Shown one piece after another: positions 6,487 through 13,058 of a stretch of 16,660 nucleotides of DNA. Location: positions 1 through 16,660 of the forward strand of contig DASPLX010000093.1 of the NCBI GenBank assembly GCA_035627375.1, read 5' to 3'. The notes under the pieces were generated by a model. The model was given only the letters and a program-made list of their open reading frames with translations, was not told the origin of the DNA and did no database searches. The stretch comes from DASPLX01 sp035627375 (lineage in GTDB: Bacteria > Pseudomonadota > Gammaproteobacteria > Burkholderiales > Burkholderiaceae_D). Position 1 is the first letter of the stretch, and every line of letters begins with the position of its first letter. The translations under genes were made by a program, and so were the position numbers.

Positions 6487-7848
6487 ATGTCTTTCGATTT
6501 CGACTTGTTCGTGGTCGGCGCCGGCTCCGGCGGCGTGCGCGCCGCGCGTTTCGCGGCTGGCTTCGGCGCCCGCGTGGCAGTGGCCGAAAGCCGCTATCTC
6601 GGCGGCACTTGCGTCAACGTCGGTTGCGTCCCGAAGAAGCTCTTGGTCTACGGAGCCCATTTCAGCGACGACTTCGAGCATGCCGCCGGCTTCGGCTGGC
6701 AAGCCGGCGAACCGGCATTCGACTGGCCCACGTTGATCGCCAACAAGGATCGCGAGATCCGGCGCTTGAACGGCATCTACCGCAATCTTCTCGAGCAAAG
6801 CGGCGTGGCGCTGATGGAAGGACATGCGACGCTGCGCGATCCGCACACGGTCGAGATCGGAGGACGATGCGTGTCCGCCGAACACATCCTGATCGCCACC
6901 GGCGGCTGGCCGCAGCTGCCCGCCATTCCCGGCAAGGAATTCGCCATCACCTCGAACGAAGCGTTCCACTTGAAGGACTCGCCGCGCCGCGTCCTGGTCG
7001 TCGGCGGCGGCTACATCGCCGTCGAGTTCGCCACCATCTTCCACGGGCTCGGCGCGCGCACCAGCCTGCTGTATCGGGGCGAGCTCTTCCTGCGCGGTTT
7101 CGACCGCGGCGTGCGCGAACATCTGCGCGACGAATTGCGCGCCAAGGGCCTCGACTTGCAGTTCGGCGCCGACATCGCGCGCATCGACAAGCAAGCCGGC
7201 GGCAGCCTCGCCGCCACCTTGCTCGACGGCCGCGTGCTGGAAACCGATTGCGTGTTCTATGCGATCGGCCGGCAACCCCTGGTCGCCGGGCTCGGCCTGG
7301 AAAACACCGGCGTCCGGCTCGATGAACGCGGTTTCATCCGGGTCGACGAAGCCTACCGCACGGCCGAGCCCTCGATCCGCGCGATCGGCGACGTGATCGG
7401 GCGCGTGCAATTGACGCCGGTGGCCCTGGCCGAAGGCATGGCGGTCGCGCGCAGCCTGTTCCGGCCGGAACAATATCGTCCGGTCGACTACCAGCTGATT
7501 CCGACCGCGGTATTCAGCCTGCCGAACATCGGCACCGTCGGTTTGACCGAAGACGACGCGCGCGCCAAGGGACATCGGCTGAAGATCTTCGAAAGCCGCT
7601 TCCGCCCGATGAAACTGACGCTGACCGGATCGCAGGAAAGAACGCTGATGAAACTGGTGGTCGATGCCGATACCGACAAGGTGCTCGGCTGCCACATGGT
7701 CGGTCCCGACGCCGGGGAAATCATCCAGGGCATCGCGGTCGCATTGAAGGCCGGCGCCACCAAGCAAGTGTTCGACGACACCATCGGCATCCATCCGACG
7801 GCGGCGGAGGAATTCGTGACGATGCGTAGCGCGGCGCGCAGCGATTGA
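6487..7848 (+). CDS. gor: Glutathione-disulfide reductase
   Basis: This 453-residue flavoenzyme reduces oxidised glutathione with NADPH in the cytoplasm. Its length matches bacterial Gor (~450). In order: FAD-binding GAGSGGVRAA (11-20); redox-active disulfide G-T-C-V-N-V-G-C-V-P-K-K (Cys42, Cys47); NADPH-binding GGGYIAVEFA (173-182); Arg197 and Arg203 (LLYRGELFLRGFD), at the positions that select NADPH over NADH; second FAD contact AIGDV (299-303); and the dimer-interface catalytic pair His436/Glu441 in HPTAAEE. These arginines argue for glutathione reductase rather than lipoamide dehydrogenase. GGGGA (6476-6480) lies 6 bases before the ATG. It is divergent from the orphan gene at 5695-6330 and separated by 306 bp from the downstream stress operon, so it is probably monocistronic. 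Confidence 0.95.
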   Translation: MSFDFDLFVVGAGSGGVRAARFAAGFGARVAVAESRYLGGTCVNVGCVPKKLLVYGAHFSDDFEHAAGFGWQAGEPAFDWPTLIANKDREIRRLNGIYRNLLEQSGVALMEGHATLRDPHTVEIGGRCVSAEHILIATGGWPQLPAIPGKEFAITSNEAFHLKDSPRRVLVVGGGYIAVEFATIFHGLGARTSLLYRGELFLRGFDRGVREHLRDELRAKGLDLQFGADIARIDKQAGGSLAATLLDGRVLETDCVFYAIGRQPLVAGLGLENTGVRLDERGFIRVDEAYRTAEPSIRAIGDVIGRVQLTPVALAEGMAVARSLFRPEQYRPVDYQLIPTAVFSLPNIGTVGLTEDDARAKGHRLKIFESRFRPMKLTLTGSQERTLMKLVVDADTDKVLGCHMVGPDAGEIIQGIAVALKAGATKQVFDDTIGIHPTAAEEFVTMRSAARSD

Positions 7849-7874
7849 CGGCCTTGCTCTGACGCTTGTCCGAT

Positions 7875-7997
7875 TTATCGCGATCGATGTTCTAGGAACA
7901 GGAATTGCGCGGCGAAGAACGGCACCTGATACGCGGCAAGCAGGTGCCGGACGACATCATCGTGCGATCCGATCAAGTCCTCCCTTGACGATTCCAT
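7875..7997 (-). CDS. Possible 40-residue small protein (weak)
   Basis: The ATG at 7997 opens a 40-codon frame beginning MESSREDLIGSHDDVVRHLL and ending in a Phe-rich segment, QVPFFAAQFLFLEHRSR. The composition (acidic start, amphipathic middle, no low complexity) is less random than most shadow frames, but no ribosome-binding site precedes the ATG. A TTG six codons in has AGGGAGG just upstream, though too close to be ideal. No family is recognised. It may be a chance ORF or a remnant of a longer gene. Confidence 0.2.
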   Translation of the reverse strand: MESSREDLIGSHDDVVRHLLAAYQVPFFAAQFLFLEHRSR

Positions 7998-8036
7998 GCG
8001 GTCGCGGCGTTCGCGCCGGCGCGCACGCGGCTTTTT

Positions 8037-8050
8037 TTGACCTGTGTCAT
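8037..8050 (+). promoter_or_regulatory. FNR/Anr-type box upstream of the universal stress protein operon
   Basis: TTGACCTGTGTCAT is a near-dyad of the form TTGAC-N4-GTCAT, close to the FNR/Anr consensus TTGAT-N4-ATCAA with the palindromic T/A to C/G substitution seen in some natural sites. Its centre falls exactly 41.5 bases upstream of an A at 8085, and TACCAT (8073-8078) sits at the -10 position for that start. This is the geometry of a class II FNR-activated promoter. Genes downstream (UspA, PHA synthase, CBS protein) are typical oxygen-limitation targets in betaproteobacteria. Confidence 0.6.
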
Positions 8051-8072
8051 CCAATCCGGCGGGGCGGCCTTC

Positions 8073-8078
8073 TACCAT
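8073..8078 (+). promoter_or_regulatory. Candidate -10 element of the FNR-type promoter
   Basis: TACCAT matches TATAAT at four of six positions and is correctly spaced from the FNR-type box at 8037-8050. No -35 hexamer is present at the usual distance, as expected for an activator-dependent class II promoter. A transcript starting near 8085 would have a ~70-base leader. Confidence 0.45.
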
Positions 8079-8154
8079 CGCCTTATGCCCGGGAATTCCC
8101 GGCCGCAGAGAGGTTCCAACCCAGCCACCGGCATTGCCGCCAAGGAGATTGCGC

Positions 8155-9006
8155 ATGAACACGGATTACAAGACAGTCGCGGTGCACGTCAACGAGTCGC
8201 CGCATACGCTGTCCCGCGTCAAGCTGGCGTCGAAATGGGCGGTGAAATTCGATACTCATCTGGTCGGCGTCGCCGCGACCGGTTTGCCGCCGTCCTTCTA
8301 TCTCGGCGGTTTATCCGGCGAAGGCGCCGCCGTCGTGCCGGCTTATATCGACGCGCTCCGGGATCGCGCGGAAACGGCCTTGGCGATGTCGGAAGCGGTG
8401 GCCGCGAAGGATGGCGTGCGTTCGTTCGAGAAGCGCATGATCGAGGAGGAACCCGGCGTCGCCTTGTGCTTGCAGGCGCGTTACTGCGATCTGCTGATCA
8501 TCGGCCAGGACGATCCGGATGACCAGGTCATGATGCAAACGAAGAAGGTAGCGGAATATGTCCTGCTGAATTCGATCAACCAGGTGCTGATCGTGCCGCA
8601 TGCCGGCGAATTCGCTTCCGTCGGGCAGCGGGTGTTGATCGCGTGGGACGGCAGCATGGAAGCGGCGCGCGCCGTGCATGGCGCGATTCCGGTGCTGCGC
8701 CGCGCCGGCCTGGTGCAGGTGGCCGTATTCGATCCGAAGATCGGCGCCGGGGCGCACGGCGAAGAGCCGGGCGCCGATATCGCCTTGTTCCTCGCGCGCC
8801 ACGGCGTCCGGGTCGATGTCTCGCGGCACGCCACCGGCAACGACATCGACGTCGGCAATGCCATCCTGTCGCATGCCGCCGATTACGGCGCCGACCTGCT
8901 GGTCATGGGCGGCTATGGCCACTCACGCTTCCGCGAAGTGATGCTGGGCGGCGTCACGCGCACCGTGTTGCAATCGATGACCATGCCGGTCTTGATGTCG
9001 CATTGA
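8155..9006 (+). CDS. Tandem-domain universal stress protein (UspA family)
   Basis: This 283-residue cytoplasmic protein has two UspA domains (about 5-148 and 157-283). Domain 1 starts KTVAVHVNESPHTLSRVKLA and ends QVLIVPHA. Domain 2 starts QRVLIAWDGSMEAARAVHGA and ends with MGGYGHSRFREVMLGGVTRT (251-270). The G-x2-G-x9-G pattern there is the nucleotide-binding loop of ATP-binding Usp proteins; domain 1 lacks it. The start at 8155 is set by AAGGAGA (8142-8148) seven bases upstream. Tandem Usp proteins of this type accompany low-oxygen and stationary-phase regulons in beta- and alphaproteobacteria. The PHA synthase-like gene starts 3 bp after its stop, so the two form an operon, probably driven by the FNR-type promoter upstream. 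Confidence 0.93.
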   Translation: MNTDYKTVAVHVNESPHTLSRVKLASKWAVKFDTHLVGVAATGLPPSFYLGGLSGEGAAVVPAYIDALRDRAETALAMSEAVAAKDGVRSFEKRMIEEEPGVALCLQARYCDLLIIGQDDPDDQVMMQTKKVAEYVLLNSINQVLIVPHAGEFASVGQRVLIAWDGSMEAARAVHGAIPVLRRAGLVQVAVFDPKIGAGAHGEEPGADIALFLARHGVRVDVSRHATGNDIDVGNAILSHAADYGADLLVMGGYGHSRFREVMLGGVTRTVLQSMTMPVLMSH

Positions 9007-9009
9007 CGC

Positions 9010-10809
9010 ATGGAGAGGATGCCAGCCGACCAGGGAGCGCCGCTGCGAACCGCGGAGCCGGTGGCGCTCCTGCCGGGCGCGCCGGCGGATATCGAGCCGC
9101 CGACCTCGATCGACCGCCTGCTGCACGCCGGCATGGGGCGGCTGACGTTCGACATCTCGCCCGCCAGTCTCGCCCTTGCCTACTTCGACTGGGCGCTGCA
9201 TTTCATCGAATCGCCCGGAAAATGGCAAAAGCTGGCGGAGAAGGCGGTCCGCAAATCCTCCCGGCTCGCGAATTACATCGCGCACCGCGCGACCGGGCAG
9301 CGCTGCGAATGTTGCATCGAACCCTTGCCCCAGGATCGCCGCTTCGCCGACGAGCGTTGGCGGCATTGGCCCTTCGACGTGTACTACCAAAGCTTTCTGC
9401 TGAACCAGCAATGGTGGCACAACGTCACGACCGGCATCGGCGGCGTGTCGCGCCATCATGAGCAGGTCGTATCCTTCATGGCGCGCCAACTGCTGGACAT
9501 GATGTCGCCGGTCAATTTCATCGCCACCAATCCGGAGGCGCTCGACGCCACCATGCGCGAGGGCGGGCGCAACCTGGTGCGCGGCGCGCTGATCCTGATC
9601 GAGGACCTGGAGCGCGCGCTCGCCGCCGAGCCGCCGGTCGGCGCCGAGAATTTCCGGGTCGGCCGCGACGTCGCCGCCACGCCCGGCACCGTGGTGTACC
9701 GCAATCGCCTGATCGAATTGATCCAATACGCGCCGAAGACCAAGAAGGTGCAGGCCGAGCCGCTGCTGATCGTGCCGGCATGGATCATGAAGTACTACAT
9801 CCTCGATCTGTCGCCGGCCAACTCGCTGGTGAATTTCCTGGTCAACCAAGGACACACGGTATTCATGATTTCCTGGCACAACCCCACCGCCGCCGATCGC
9901 GATCTCGGTCTTGAGGACTACCTGCGGCGCGGCGTGTTCGATGCGCTCGAAGCGGTGCGGACGATCGTGCCCGACCGCAAGATCAACGCCGCCGGCTATT
10001 GCCTCGGCGGCACCTTGCTGTCGATAGCCGCCGCTTGCCTCGCCCAGCGCGGCGACGAACGGCTCAATTCGCTTACGTTGCTGGCCGCGCAGACCGACTT
10101 CACCGAGGCCGGCGAGCTGATGCTCTTCATCGACGACAGCCAGTTGAACTATCTCGAAGACATCATGTGGAACCAGGGCTATCTCGACACCAAGCAGATG
10201 GCCGGCGCGTTCCAGCTATTGCGTTCGAACGATCTGGTCTGGTCGCGCAACGTGCGCCACTATCTGCTCGGCGAACGCACGCCGATGACCGACATCGCGG
10301 CCTGGAACGCCGACGCGACGCGCATGCCCTACCGCATGCACAGCGAATACCTGCGCCAGCTGTTCCTCAACAACGATTTGTTCCAGGGACGCTTCAAGGT
10401 CGGCGGCAAGGCGGTGGCGCTGTCCGACATCCATGCGCCGATGTTCGTGGTCGGCACCGAGACCGATCATGTCGCGCCGTGGCAATCGGTGTACAAGATC
10501 AACCTGGTGGCCGATACCGACGTCAGCTTCGCGCTGATCAGCGGCGGCCATAACGCCGGCATCGTCAGTCCGCCCGGCAAGGTGAACCGGCGCTTCCGAC
10601 TGGCGCTGCGCCGGCGCGGCGAGAACTATGCCGATCCCGAAACCTGGTATCAAGCCACGCCGAGCACCGAAGGCTCATGGTGGCTCGCATGGTCGGAGTG
10701 GCTGCGGGAAAAATCGGCCGGAACGGCGGCGCCGCCGGCGATCGGCGCCGCCACCAAGGGCTATCCGACCCTGGGGCCGGCGCCGGGGAAATACGTGCAG
10801 GAACGTTGA
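9010..10809 (+). CDS. phaC: Class I-like poly(3-hydroxyalkanoate) synthase
   Basis: This 599-residue protein would polymerise (R)-3-hydroxyacyl-CoA into storage polyester at the granule surface. It has the N-terminal PhaC domain (QDRRFADERWRHWPFDVYYQ, 108-127) and an alpha/beta-hydrolase domain with the lipase-like box G-Y-C-L-G-G (329-334). The catalytic triad is Cys331, Asp486 (GTETDHVAPW) and His514 (SGGHNAG), all intact. The class I C-terminal block ETWYQATPSTEGSWWLAWSE (544-563) is present. Length matches class I enzymes. An unusual cysteine cluster, R-C-E-C-C (98-102), precedes the core. The start is 3 bp after the usp stop without a ribosome-binding site of its own, so coupling to usp is likely; an in-frame ATG at 9019 is an alternative. 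No phaA, phaB or phasin gene is near, so this may be a second, stress-linked PHA synthase. Confidence 0.9.
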   Translation: MERMPADQGAPLRTAEPVALLPGAPADIEPPTSIDRLLHAGMGRLTFDISPASLALAYFDWALHFIESPGKWQKLAEKAVRKSSRLANYIAHRATGQRCECCIEPLPQDRRFADERWRHWPFDVYYQSFLLNQQWWHNVTTGIGGVSRHHEQVVSFMARQLLDMMSPVNFIATNPEALDATMREGGRNLVRGALILIEDLERALAAEPPVGAENFRVGRDVAATPGTVVYRNRLIELIQYAPKTKKVQAEPLLIVPAWIMKYYILDLSPANSLVNFLVNQGHTVFMISWHNPTAADRDLGLEDYLRRGVFDALEAVRTIVPDRKINAAGYCLGGTLLSIAAACLAQRGDERLNSLTLLAAQTDFTEAGELMLFIDDSQLNYLEDIMWNQGYLDTKQMAGAFQLLRSNDLVWSRNVRHYLLGERTPMTDIAAWNADATRMPYRMHSEYLRQLFLNNDLFQGRFKVGGKAVALSDIHAPMFVVGTETDHVAPWQSVYKINLVADTDVSFALISGGHNAGIVSPPGKVNRRFRLALRRRGENYADPETWYQATPSTEGSWWLAWSEWLREKSAGTAAPPAIGAATKGYPTLGPAPGKYVQER

Positions 10810-10848
10810 ACCCGCACGGGCACGATTCTGGCATCGGTGAGGATATCT

Positions 10849-10868
10849 CCTGCGGCGCTTGCCGCGGG
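10849..10868 (+). terminator. Stem-loop after phaC (weak terminator or attenuator)
   Basis: CCTGCGGC (10849-10856) and GCCGCGGG (10861-10868) form an 8-bp stem (one G-U pair) with the four-base loop GCTT. No U-run follows directly; the nearest is TTTT about 24 bases later. It may reduce read-through into the CapA-like gene rather than fully stop it. Confidence 0.3.
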
Positions 10869-10921
10869 TTAGCGTTGCCTGCTTTTCCCAGGCGGGATGT
10901 GCGGTGGAAAGGAAGCGGATC

Positions 10922-10972
10922 ATGCCGATCATGAAACTGGAGGGCGCCCCGCTGCCCCGGCCGGCTGCATAA
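10922..10972 (+). CDS. Possible 16-residue leader ORF before the CapA-like gene
   Basis: The ATG at 10922 is preceded by AAAGGAAG (10908-10915), a good ribosome-binding site, and encodes MPIMKLEGAPLPRPAA before TAA. It ends 10-19 bases before the candidate CapA starts, close enough for translational coupling. No family is known. Short ORFs with fair ribosome-binding sites also occur by chance. Confidence 0.25.
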   Translation: MPIMKLEGAPLPRPAA

Positions 10973-10991
10973 GCAAGCAGGGATGGCAATC

Positions 10992-11972
10992 ATGCGCGTC
11001 ATGTTCGGCGGCGACGTGATGCTGGGCCGTTACGTCGATGAATTCCTGCAACGCTATGGCCCGGAATATCCGCTGGGGCGGATCGGGCCCTTGACGGCGT
11101 CCGCCGGACTGGTGATCGCCAATCTCGAATGCGCGATCACCGGAGCGAGCGCGCGCTGGCCCGGCGCGCCGAAAGGATTTTACTTTCGCGCGTCTCCGCC
11201 AGCCGTCCATGCCTTGCTCGGCGGCGGCATTCACGCGGTGAGCCTGGCGAACAATCATGTGCTCGATTTCGGCGTCGAAGGCTTGCGCGAAACGATCGGG
11301 CTCCTGCGCCGGCATGGCATTCGTTATGCCGGCGCCGGCGAGAACGCGAACGAAGCATGGGCGCCGCTGATCGTCGAGCGCGGCGGCATGCGTTTCGGCA
11401 TGACCGCCTTGTGCGATCACCAGGAAGACTTCGCCGCCGGCGCGGACACGCCGGGCATCGCCTGGCTCCGGCTCGACGACGACACGCACGCGACGGCCGT
11501 CTTGCGCGGTGCGTTGGCGGCATTGCGGCGCGCCGCCGTCGATTGGCCCATCCTTTCCCTGCATTGGGGGTCGAACATGGTGTTCGAACCATCGGCGAAA
11601 TTCCGCGCGCTGGCGCGGGCCGCGATCGACATGGGCTGGAGGATCGTCTTCGGCCACAGCGCCCACGTGTTTCACGGCATCGAACTGCGCGGCGGCTACC
11701 CGATCATTTATGCGGCCGGCGATCTGGTGGACGACTATCGCGTCGATCCGGCGTTCCGCAACGATCATCAATTGCTGTTCGAACTGGAGCTTGCCGGCTC
11801 CGCATTGCGGCGCATCATCCTGCATCCGCTGTTCATCGAGAATTGCCAGGCCCGCCCGGCGGCCGGCATGCGCTTCGAGTACGTCGCCGAGCGGATGGAG
11901 GAAGCCTGCGCCGGATTGGGAACGCGGCTGCGGCGCGATGGACAAACACTCTGGATAGACGGCGCGGCGTGA
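10992..11972 (+). CDS. CapA/PgsA-family metallophosphoesterase-fold protein
   Basis: The 326-residue protein carries the PF09587 (CapA) motifs: MFGGDVMLGR (4-13), NLECAIT (44-50), SLANNHVLDFG (84-94), LHWGSN (190-195), GHSAHVFHG (221-229) and YAAGDLVDDY (240-249). Asp8, Asn88, His89, His191, His222 and His225 are the likely metal ligands of this calcineurin-like fold. Characterised relatives act in poly-gamma-glutamate capsule synthesis, but those are membrane-anchored. This protein has no signal peptide or transmembrane segment, so it is probably a cytoplasmic phosphoesterase of unknown substrate. ATG 10992 is chosen because AGGGA (10979-10983) is 8 bases upstream; the in-frame ATG at 10983 overlaps that site. 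It lies between phaC and the CBS gene on the same strand. Confidence 0.85.
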   Translation: MRVMFGGDVMLGRYVDEFLQRYGPEYPLGRIGPLTASAGLVIANLECAITGASARWPGAPKGFYFRASPPAVHALLGGGIHAVSLANNHVLDFGVEGLRETIGLLRRHGIRYAGAGENANEAWAPLIVERGGMRFGMTALCDHQEDFAAGADTPGIAWLRLDDDTHATAVLRGALAALRRAAVDWPILSLHWGSNMVFEPSAKFRALARAAIDMGWRIVFGHSAHVFHGIELRGGYPIIYAAGDLVDDYRVDPAFRNDHQLLFELELAGSALRRIILHPLFIENCQARPAAGMRFEYVAERMEEACAGLGTRLRRDGQTLWIDGAA

Positions 11973-12081
11973 GCCGGGAATGATCGATTGCTCCCGGTTT
12001 GCCGCGGTTCAAGCCTGCCGCCGGCGGGCCGGTCCGGCCGCCGTTGCCATGCTTCCCGGAACGACCTCCCAGGAGACTGCC

Positions 12082-12528
12082 ATGCTGGTCAACGAATGCT
12101 GCAATCCGGACGTGATCTGGTGCGATCCCGACCTCGTGGTGCAGGAAGTGGCGGCGCTGATGCGCCAGCATCACGTGGGCAGCGTCATCGTCACCGACAA
12201 GGAAGACCGGCGCGTTCCGATCGGCATCGTGACCGACCGCGACATCATCGTCGAGGCGGTCGCGCCGGAACTGGACGTCAAGACCATCACCGCCGGCGAC
12301 ATCATGAGCACGCCGGTCGTCACGGTGCGCGACAGCGAGGGATTGGCCGAGACCCTGCGCCTGATGCGGCAGCACAAGATCCGGCGCATTCCGGTCGTCA
12401 CCGAAGGCGGCGCGCTGTTCGGGATCGTGACCGCCGACGACGTGATCAACCTGTTGTCGCGCGAATTGCTGATGATCACCGGCGCCATCGCCGGCCAGCC
12501 GCAGATGGAGGCGCAGATGCGCCGGTGA
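12082..12528 (+). CDS. Two-CBS-domain protein
   Basis: This 148-residue cytoplasmic protein is made almost entirely of two CBS motifs forming one Bateman module: CBS1 about 8-60 (CDPDLVVQEVAALMRQHHVG, then VPIGIVTDRDII) and CBS2 about 73-127 (DIMSTPVVTVRDSEGLAETL, then HKIRRIPVVTEGGALFGIVT and DDVINLL). Bateman modules bind adenosine nucleotides, and stand-alone ones act as energy-state sensors on unknown partners. The [IF]-G-I-V-T-x-x-D signature at the end of each repeat is intact. ATG 12082 has AGGAG (12071-12075) 6 bases upstream; the longer frame from 11980 lacks one. It is 109 bp after the CapA-like gene, on the same strand as usp and phaC, and fits an energy/oxygen-stress cluster. Confidence 0.92.
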   Translation: MLVNECCNPDVIWCDPDLVVQEVAALMRQHHVGSVIVTDKEDRRVPIGIVTDRDIIVEAVAPELDVKTITAGDIMSTPVVTVRDSEGLAETLRLMRQHKIRRIPVVTEGGALFGIVTADDVINLLSRELLMITGAIAGQPQMEAQMRR

Positions 12529-12538
12529 GAGAGCGCTT

Positions 12539-12883
12539 TCAGGGTTCGAGCCTGGTCCTGCTCGCCCACGACGGCCATCCGAGCTGCTCGAACGTCGCCA
12601 TCGCGAGTTCTTCGTACACGCCCAGGAATTCGACTGCCCGCGCGATCGTAGGGCAGCGGCACAGGAACTCCTGGTCGCATTTCACGCTGACCTGGAAGAA
12701 TTGCCGGCCCAGGAACCGGACCGGCTCGATGCGCGCTTCGGTCTCGGTATTGATCCGCCACTCGTAGCGCTCTTCCCAATATCCTTTTTCCGCGATGGCC
12801 GCGCTCACCGCGCGCACGCGGGCGCGCGAGAAGCGCCGTCGCGCGAGCTTGCGCAGGATGGACCCGCTGAACGGCCAGAACAT
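12539..12883 (-). CDS. Hypothetical 114-residue protein (orphan)
   Basis: No family is recognised. ATG 12883 is chosen because GGGAGG lies just upstream on the minus strand; longer in-frame starts at 13027 and beyond overlap the next gene's promoter. The sequence has a Trp/Phe-containing start (MFWPFSGSIL), a strongly basic stretch RKLARRRFSRARVRAV (11-26), and a middle rich in alternating charged and aromatic residues (EKGYWEERYEWRINTETEAR, 32-51). Cys69, Cys75 and Cys77 follow, then a helical C-terminus ending GWPSWASRTRLEP. There is no signal peptide. The basic arm suggests nucleic-acid or membrane-surface contact, which is a guess. It converges on the CBS gene (10 bp between stops) and is divergent from the CBM9/DUF5916 gene. 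Confidence 0.65.
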   Translation of the reverse strand: MFWPFSGSILRKLARRRFSRARVRAVSAAIAEKGYWEERYEWRINTETEARIEPVRFLGRQFFQVSVKCDQEFLCRCPTIARAVEFLGVYEELAMATFEQLGWPSWASRTRLEP

Positions 12884-12916
12884 GGCGCCTCCCGGACGTG
12901 AGTTGCGGCGATGCCA

Positions 12917-12973
12917 CGGCATCGATGCCGCGCGGAACCCATGGTAAACCGGTTTCCGCAATTTCGATATACT
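12917..12973 (+). promoter_or_regulatory. Palindromes and -10 element upstream of the CBM9/DUF5916 gene
   Basis: CGGCATCGATGCCG (12917-12930) is a perfect 14-base palindrome and AAACCGGTTT (12946-12955) a perfect 10-base one. The second lies at the -35 position of a good -10 element, TATACT (12968-12973; 5/6). No consensus -35 is present, so the palindrome may be a repressor or activator site. Transcription from ~12980 gives a ~79-base leader before the ATG at 13059 and rules out longer in-frame starts at 12975. Confidence 0.45.
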
Positions 12974-13058
12974 CGTGCTCTTCCATCCGCTCCCGGGAGA
13001 GGGCGGCTTCGCTCCTTGCGAACCCATGACGCGCCGCCGCGCGCAACGAATAACAACA

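Larger units (their letters stand above)
7849..8154. other. 306-bp spacer between gor and the stress operon
   Basis: The spacer holds three things. First is a perfect 8-bp stem, GGCACCTG (7921-7928) and CAGGTGCC (7941-7948), with a 12-base loop and no U-tract. Second is a weak minus-strand small ORF that covers this stem (7875-7997). Third is an FNR/Anr-type promoter at 8037-8085. No canonical intrinsic terminator for gor was found. Confidence 0.6.

Noticed and set aside
6349..7794. 481-codon minus-strand frame opposite glutathione reductase
   Set aside because: The plus strand encodes a full-length Gor with all motifs; the antisense product has no recognisable features.
7921..7948. Strong stem-loop after gor as an intrinsic terminator
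   Set aside because: The stem is perfect (8 bp) but the loop is 12 bases and no U-tract follows on either strand, so I list it only as part of the spacer.
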